From assembly GCA_012513735.1 (NCBI GenBank), contig JAAZBR010000288.1:1-9612 (forward strand): a stretch of DNA of 9,612 bases. Direction: 5' to 3'. Positions 6,780 through 9,612 of this stretch are shown here, piece after piece (position 1 is the stretch's first letter; each line of letters opens with the position of its first letter). The notes below the pieces were generated by a model, which was not told the origin of the DNA, ran no database searches, and saw nothing but the letters and a program-made list of their open reading frames with translations. A program made the translations under genes and the position numbers. Source of the stretch: Clostridiales bacterium (GTDB taxonomy: Bacteria; Bacillota; Clostridia; Christensenellales; Aristaeellaceae).

Positions 6780-8087
6780 TCAGGCTGTCTCCAGCCCGCA
6801 CCAGCGCAACAGGAACAGCCCCATGGCCTTGGCGTGGTTCACGAAGTCGCGCAGGTACACAAACTCATCGGGCTGATGGGCTCCGCCCTCTAACTTGAAG
6901 TCCCGCAGGATGCCGTAGGATACGCTGAGGGGGGATCCGTACTTGTAAAACAGGAAATAATCCGACAGGCAGGAGCCGGCACTTTTGATGGGCTTCCCCT
7001 CGGCCTCGCTGGCACACTGAATCAGCAGCCTGATGGAGGGATCGCTTTCATCCGCCCGGATGTAGTCGAAGTAGCGGCTCTGGGGAATAAAGGGATCCCA
7101 GTCAATGCCCAGGGCGTCCAGTTGAGGGCCCAGGCGATCCTTGATCTGCTGCAGCTCGTCCATAATCTGTTGCTTCTCGCTGACCGTGTAGAACACAAAC
7201 GTCAGCTCTCCCCGGGACGAGTTGGTGCCGCCGTCGCCACCCTGCATCAGCAGAATGCGCATGGCGCTGCGCTCCATATCCGATCCCTCGTACAGCGGGT
7301 GGGCATGGAGCTCTGCCCGGCGGCGCTTGCCGAACTCTTCCACCTCGGCCCGCAGCAGGGTCAGCCCGTCGATGATCAGGCTGGCTGAATCCTGGGGTTC
7401 CCGGGCGGTCAGCTTGCTGGCCAGTACCTGGCCGCCCACGGCGCAAGTCCAAACCTCGCGGTCGCTGTTGCCGCCGTCCAGGTTGATATACATGTCGCAG
7501 GGATACTTGACGCAGGCGGCGATGGCGCCGTTGCCGCCGCCGTATTCCTCGTCGCAGTAGGCCGAGAGCGCCACATTCTGTTTCAGGCGCAGGCCCAGAT
7601 CCCGCAGGGCCTGCAGCAGAAAGACCCCCGTGGCGATGCCAAACTTGTTGTCTCCGCTGCCACGGCCATACAGTTTGCCATCCACAATGGCACCCCCCAG
7701 GGGATCATGGCGCCAGTCAGCCCGGTCGCCGATGGGCATGGTGTCGGTGTGGGCCGCTAGCATGACACAGCGCTTGCCCTCCGCACCGCGGTACAGGCCC
7801 CCCACATTGGGGCGGGTGTCCGTGCCCCGGCCGGCCAGGTGAGCAGGGTGATCGCCCATCACATCGTCTGGGTAATACACCTCGGTCTCCAGGCCCAGGT
7901 CCCGGTACCAGCCCTCAATCAACGGGGCGCAATTAGCCTCCCCGCCGCTGGAAACATGGTTGACCGACTCAATGGCCACCAATTGCTGCAGCATGCCGAA
8001 CATCCGCTGCTTGTGCTGGTCGATATAGGCCATCAGGCGCTCCTCCGCCTGGGTATGTTGTTGTTCAAACGTTATTCTGTCCTGCAT
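6780..8087 (-). CDS. M20-family zinc metallopeptidase/deacylase
   Basis: A 435-residue cytoplasmic hydrolase of the ArgE/DapE/CPG2/PepV superfamily, which cleaves dipeptides or N-acyl amino acids with two zinc ions. The di-zinc site looks complete: AHTDTMP (His113, Asp115), GRGSGDNKFG (bridging Asp146), CDEEYGG (catalytic base Glu180, ligand Glu181), INLDGG (Asp204) and GGAHQPDEFV (His404). Between the two catalytic halves, about residues 213-315 form the dimerisation lid domain of this family. AAGGA lies 8 bases before the ATG at 8085-8087. The gene starts 24 bases after the GntR stop, so the two are very probably co-transcribed and the peptidase is a likely target of that regulator. The exact substrate cannot be told from the motifs: dipeptidase, aminoacylase or succinyl-diaminopimelate-type activity are all possible. 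It has no signal peptide. Confidence 0.9.
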   Translation of the reverse strand: MQDRITFEQQHTQAEERLMAYIDQHKQRMFGMLQQLVAIESVNHVSSGGEANCAPLIEGWYRDLGLETEVYYPDDVMGDHPAHLAGRGTDTRPNVGGLYRGAEGKRCVMLAAHTDTMPIGDRADWRHDPLGGAIVDGKLYGRGSGDNKFGIATGVFLLQALRDLGLRLKQNVALSAYCDEEYGGGNGAIAACVKYPCDMYINLDGGNSDREVWTCAVGGQVLASKLTAREPQDSASLIIDGLTLLRAEVEEFGKRRRAELHAHPLYEGSDMERSAMRILLMQGGDGGTNSSRGELTFVFYTVSEKQQIMDELQQIKDRLGPQLDALGIDWDPFIPQSRYFDYIRADESDPSIRLLIQCASEAEGKPIKSAGSCLSDYFLFYKYGSPLSVSYGILRDFKLEGGAHQPDEFVYLRDFVNHAKAMGLFLLRWCGLETA

Positions 8088-8111
8088 ATACCTTTTCCTT
8101 GATGCCTTTCT

Positions 8112-8816
8112 TTACAAGTTACTGGGGCCTTCCTTATTCAACAGCTCCTCTGAGCGCATGGTGTGCATGGCAATGGCCTGTTGGGCGGCGTCCGGGTCCC
8201 GGGCGCGGATCGCTTCCAAAATGGCTTCGTGATCGTCACAGACATTTTGCAGCACATAGTCTGCCTTGTGGATGCGCTTGGCGCAGGCTGCGCTGATGGC
8301 CTCCAGGTTGATGACTGCAGCCTTCAGCACCTCGTTTTTGGATGCCAGCGCAATCTGCACATGAAACTGGGCATCATGGGTGCGCAGCGCGGCTAGCGAG
8401 TTGAGGTCATAGGCCTGGGACACTGCCTTCATACGCTGCAGCGTGCGCTCCAGGGTGCGCAAATCCTCCTCCGTGCGGTGCAGGGCGGCCAACCGGCAGG
8501 TGCCGGTTTCGATGTATAGACGGGCGTCATAGATGGTGCGTACGTCAAAATCGCCAAAATCGATCAAATTGACCATGGGCTGCATAAAGGTGCCCAGGTC
8601 GACCCCCTTGACAAAGGTGCCCCGCCCCTGCTGGATGGAGATCACATCCATCATGGCCAGCTTCTTTAACCCCTCGCGCACGGTGACTCGGCTGACGCCG
8701 TATACGTCGCAAAGCTCCGCCTCGGTAGGCAACCTATCGCCGGGCGCCCACACCCCGTTGACGAGTTTGGACAGGATATCGTCAGCGACGATATCGCTTT
8801 TGAGCTTTACATTCAT
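8112..8816 (-). CDS. GntR-family transcriptional regulator, FadR (FCD) subfamily
   Basis: A 234-residue DNA-binding regulator. Residues 1-70 form the winged helix-turn-helix, with GDRLPTEAELCDVYGVSRVTV (26-46) and the wing QQGRGTFV (62-69). Residues about 90-225 form the all-helical FCD effector domain, with the usual metal or ligand residues Asp148, His152, His196 and His218, so it probably senses a carboxylate or sugar acid through a bound metal. The ATG at 8814-8816 is preferred because AAGGAA (8822-8827) lies 5 bases upstream and the domain begins right after it. A GTG at 8847-8849 with GGAG 5 bases upstream would add 11 residues and cannot be excluded. It heads a two-gene unit with the M20 peptidase and is divergent from the acetyltransferase gene. 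Control of itself, the peptidase and perhaps the importer is likely but not proven. Confidence 0.92.
   Translation of the reverse strand: MNVKLKSDIVADDILSKLVNGVWAPGDRLPTEAELCDVYGVSRVTVREGLKKLAMMDVISIQQGRGTFVKGVDLGTFMQPMVNLIDFGDFDVRTIYDARLYIETGTCRLAALHRTEEDLRTLERTLQRMKAVSQAYDLNSLAALRTHDAQFHVQIALASKNEVLKAAVINLEAISAACAKRIHKADYVLQNVCDDHEAILEAIRARDPDAAQQAIAMHTMRSEELLNKEGPSNL
8775..8795. promoter_or_regulatory. Perfect inverted repeat inside the start of the GntR gene, possible operator
   Basis: Arms GATATCGTC (8775-8783) and GACGATATC (8787-8795) are exact inverted repeats around AGC. They fall in codons 8-14 of the GntR gene (Asp-Ile-Val-Ala-Asp-Asp-Ile), so repeated Asp/Ile codons may explain them. 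The neighbouring ATATCGCTT (8791-8799) recurs in the promoter region at 9006-9014, which gives some reason to suspect a regulator site. Confidence 0.3.
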
Positions 8817-9000
8817 GCCGGTTCCTTCGTTGCTGTTGGTTTCAATCACACATGCTCCGTTTGGCTACACCCACGCGCTGTCTCATTCGGTCAGCGCAGG
8901 CGATGACCGGGCCTTGTTGTTGCAGTGTAGCGGCGCCATCGCCATCCCACGCCCATTGGTGCGCATGCGCTCTGTTCACAAAAAACACAGGGTTCGTACC

Positions 9001-9029
9001 TTGAAATATCGCTTATTTGCGGATATGAT
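9001..9029 (+). promoter_or_regulatory. Promoter of the acetyltransferase gene (sigma70/sigmaA type)
   Basis: TTGAAA (9001-9006) and TATGAT (9024-9029) are separated by exactly 17 bases, each matching five of six consensus bases. Transcription should start near 9036, leaving a leader of about 60 bases before the ATG at 9096. The -10 box overlaps the -10 box of an opposite-strand promoter. Confidence 0.7.
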
Positions 9030-9037
9030 AACATCAT
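9025..9037. promoter_or_regulatory. Small palindrome over the shared -10 region, possible operator
   Basis: ATGAT (9025-9029) and ATCAT (9033-9037) are inverted around AAC, directly on the two -10 boxes. A repressor bound here would block both promoters. Such short AT-rich palindromes also arise simply from the symmetry of opposed -10 boxes, so the operator call is tentative. Confidence 0.3.
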
Positions 9038-9053
9038 CTTATGTTTTCGTCAA
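9025..9053 (-). promoter_or_regulatory. Promoter of the GntR-peptidase unit (sigma70/sigmaA type)
   Basis: On the - strand, TTGACG (9053-9048) and TATCAT (9030-9025) are 17 bases apart, again five of six matches each. The predicted start near 9018 gives the gntR message a leader of about 200 bases. This promoter lies on top of the acetyltransferase promoter, so the two may compete for polymerase or be controlled together. Confidence 0.6.
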
Positions 9054-9095
9054 TACAGTTTTTCCGCGATATGAAATGATCAGGAGGGGTGATAC

Positions 9096-9563
9096 ATGAG
9101 GATTGAGCTGGTCAGCAAGGACAAGAAGAAATACCTGGACCTCCTGCTGATAGCCGATGAGCAGGAGGACATGATTGACCGCTATTTGGATAAGGGAGAT
9201 CTGTATGTGCTGCAGGACGGGGGTGTCAAGGGCGTCTGTGTGGTGACAGACGAGGGAGAAGGCGTTTATGAGATCAAAAACATCGCCACCCATCCCGATG
9301 CCCGGGGCAAGGGCTACGGCCGCAGGCTGATTGACTTTGTGGTGGACACCTATCAAGACAGGGGACATACACTGCTGGTGGGCACGGGGGAAAGCCCGCT
9401 GACCGTCCCCTTCTACGAGCGCTGCGGCTTTGTGCTCTCCCACCGCATCAAGGATTTCTTTCTGGATAACTACGACCACCCCATTTTTGAGTGCGGTGTG
9501 CAGCTCAAAGATATGGTGTACCTGAAACGGCCGCTAAGCGGGCAAGCCAAGAAGGAAAGCTGA
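9096..9563 (+). CDS. GNAT-family N-acetyltransferase, YvbK-like
   Basis: A 155-residue cytoplasmic enzyme expected to move an acetyl group from acetyl-CoA to an amine. Motif A is clear: strand VYEIKNIATHPDAR (57-70) followed by the pyrophosphate loop ARGKGYGRRLI (69-79). Motif B follows with PFYERCGF (105-112), including the Tyr often used as general acid. The C-terminal stretch with DNYDHPIFECG (124-134) and LKDMVYL (137-143) resembles B. subtilis YvbK, an uncharacterised GNAT, as far as memory allows. AGGAGG (9082-9087) is 8 bases from the ATG, so the start is firm, and a good promoter lies at 9001-9029. The gene is divergent from gntR. Acceptor substrate unknown; nothing ties it clearly to the sugar cluster apart from the shared promoter region. 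Confidence 0.88.
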   Translation: MRIELVSKDKKKYLDLLLIADEQEDMIDRYLDKGDLYVLQDGGVKGVCVVTDEGEGVYEIKNIATHPDARGKGYGRRLIDFVVDTYQDRGHTLLVGTGESPLTVPFYERCGFVLSHRIKDFFLDNYDHPIFECGVQLKDMVYLKRPLSGQAKKES

Positions 9564-9612
9564 AGAAGGGGTGACTGGCCTGCCTGCCCGTGCCGAATGC
9601 CCAAGGATTTGT

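Noticed and set aside
9039..9479. Open frame (146 residues) on the - strand opposite the acetyltransferase gene
   Set aside because: The + strand gene has a firm GNAT motif A, a consensus ribosome binding site and a promoter; the antisense frame has none.
9564..9612. Possible start of another + strand gene (GTG at 9571, frame open to the window end)
   Set aside because: Only 14 codons are visible, the ribosome binding site is weak and poorly spaced, and an ATG at 9597 in another frame is equally possible. There is not enough sequence to decide.

Overview
The window is GC-rich and gene-dense, with strong AGGAGG-type ribosome binding sites, short intergenic gaps and sugar-import genes of the RbsABC type. 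The protein types, together with a YvbK-like acetyltransferase and a FadR-type GntR regulator, suggest a high-GC Clostridia-type Firmicute (perhaps Christensenellales or Oscillospirales). This is an inference from style only; no rRNA or marker gene is present. The window holds eight genes, one of them cut by the left edge. No gene-free stretch exceeds 300 bases, and no tRNA, rRNA, CRISPR array or transposase gene was seen.

Layout. On the + strand, 1-1771 carries the end of a metal-dependent amidohydrolase and, overlapping it by 8 bases, an L-arabinose/L-fucose isomerase-family protein with all four expected metal ligands. A 160-bp palindromic repeat (copy 1) starts inside the last codons of the isomerase gene and supplies its stop codon. 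A perfect 13-bp GC-rich hairpin follows, between the convergent gene sets. On the - strand, read from right to left, 6563-2001 is a four-gene operon: sugar-binding protein, double-domain ABC ATPase, ABC permease, and a protein of the glucosamine-6-phosphate deaminase (NagB) fold whose catalytic Asp and phosphate loop are changed. Upstream of it lies copy 2 of the repeat, then a second - strand pair (8816-6780): a GntR/FadR regulator and an M20 metallopeptidase. At the right end a GNAT acetyltransferase reads the other way on the + strand.

How it may work together. The ABC genes should import a sugar or sugar-like compound without phosphorylating it. The isomerase-family and NagB-fold enzymes and the amidohydrolase are candidates for its catabolism, but no sugar kinase is visible and the substrate cannot be read from the sequence. 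The GntR protein is the obvious local regulator, at least of itself and the peptidase.

Most notable: (1) two about 91% identical, full-length palindromic repeats with TACTGA ends next to TA, resembling a non-autonomous mobile element; (2) a well-formed bidirectional promoter between gntR and the acetyltransferase gene, whose two -10 boxes lie on top of each other on opposite strands; (3) a NagB-fold protein that has probably changed its chemistry.
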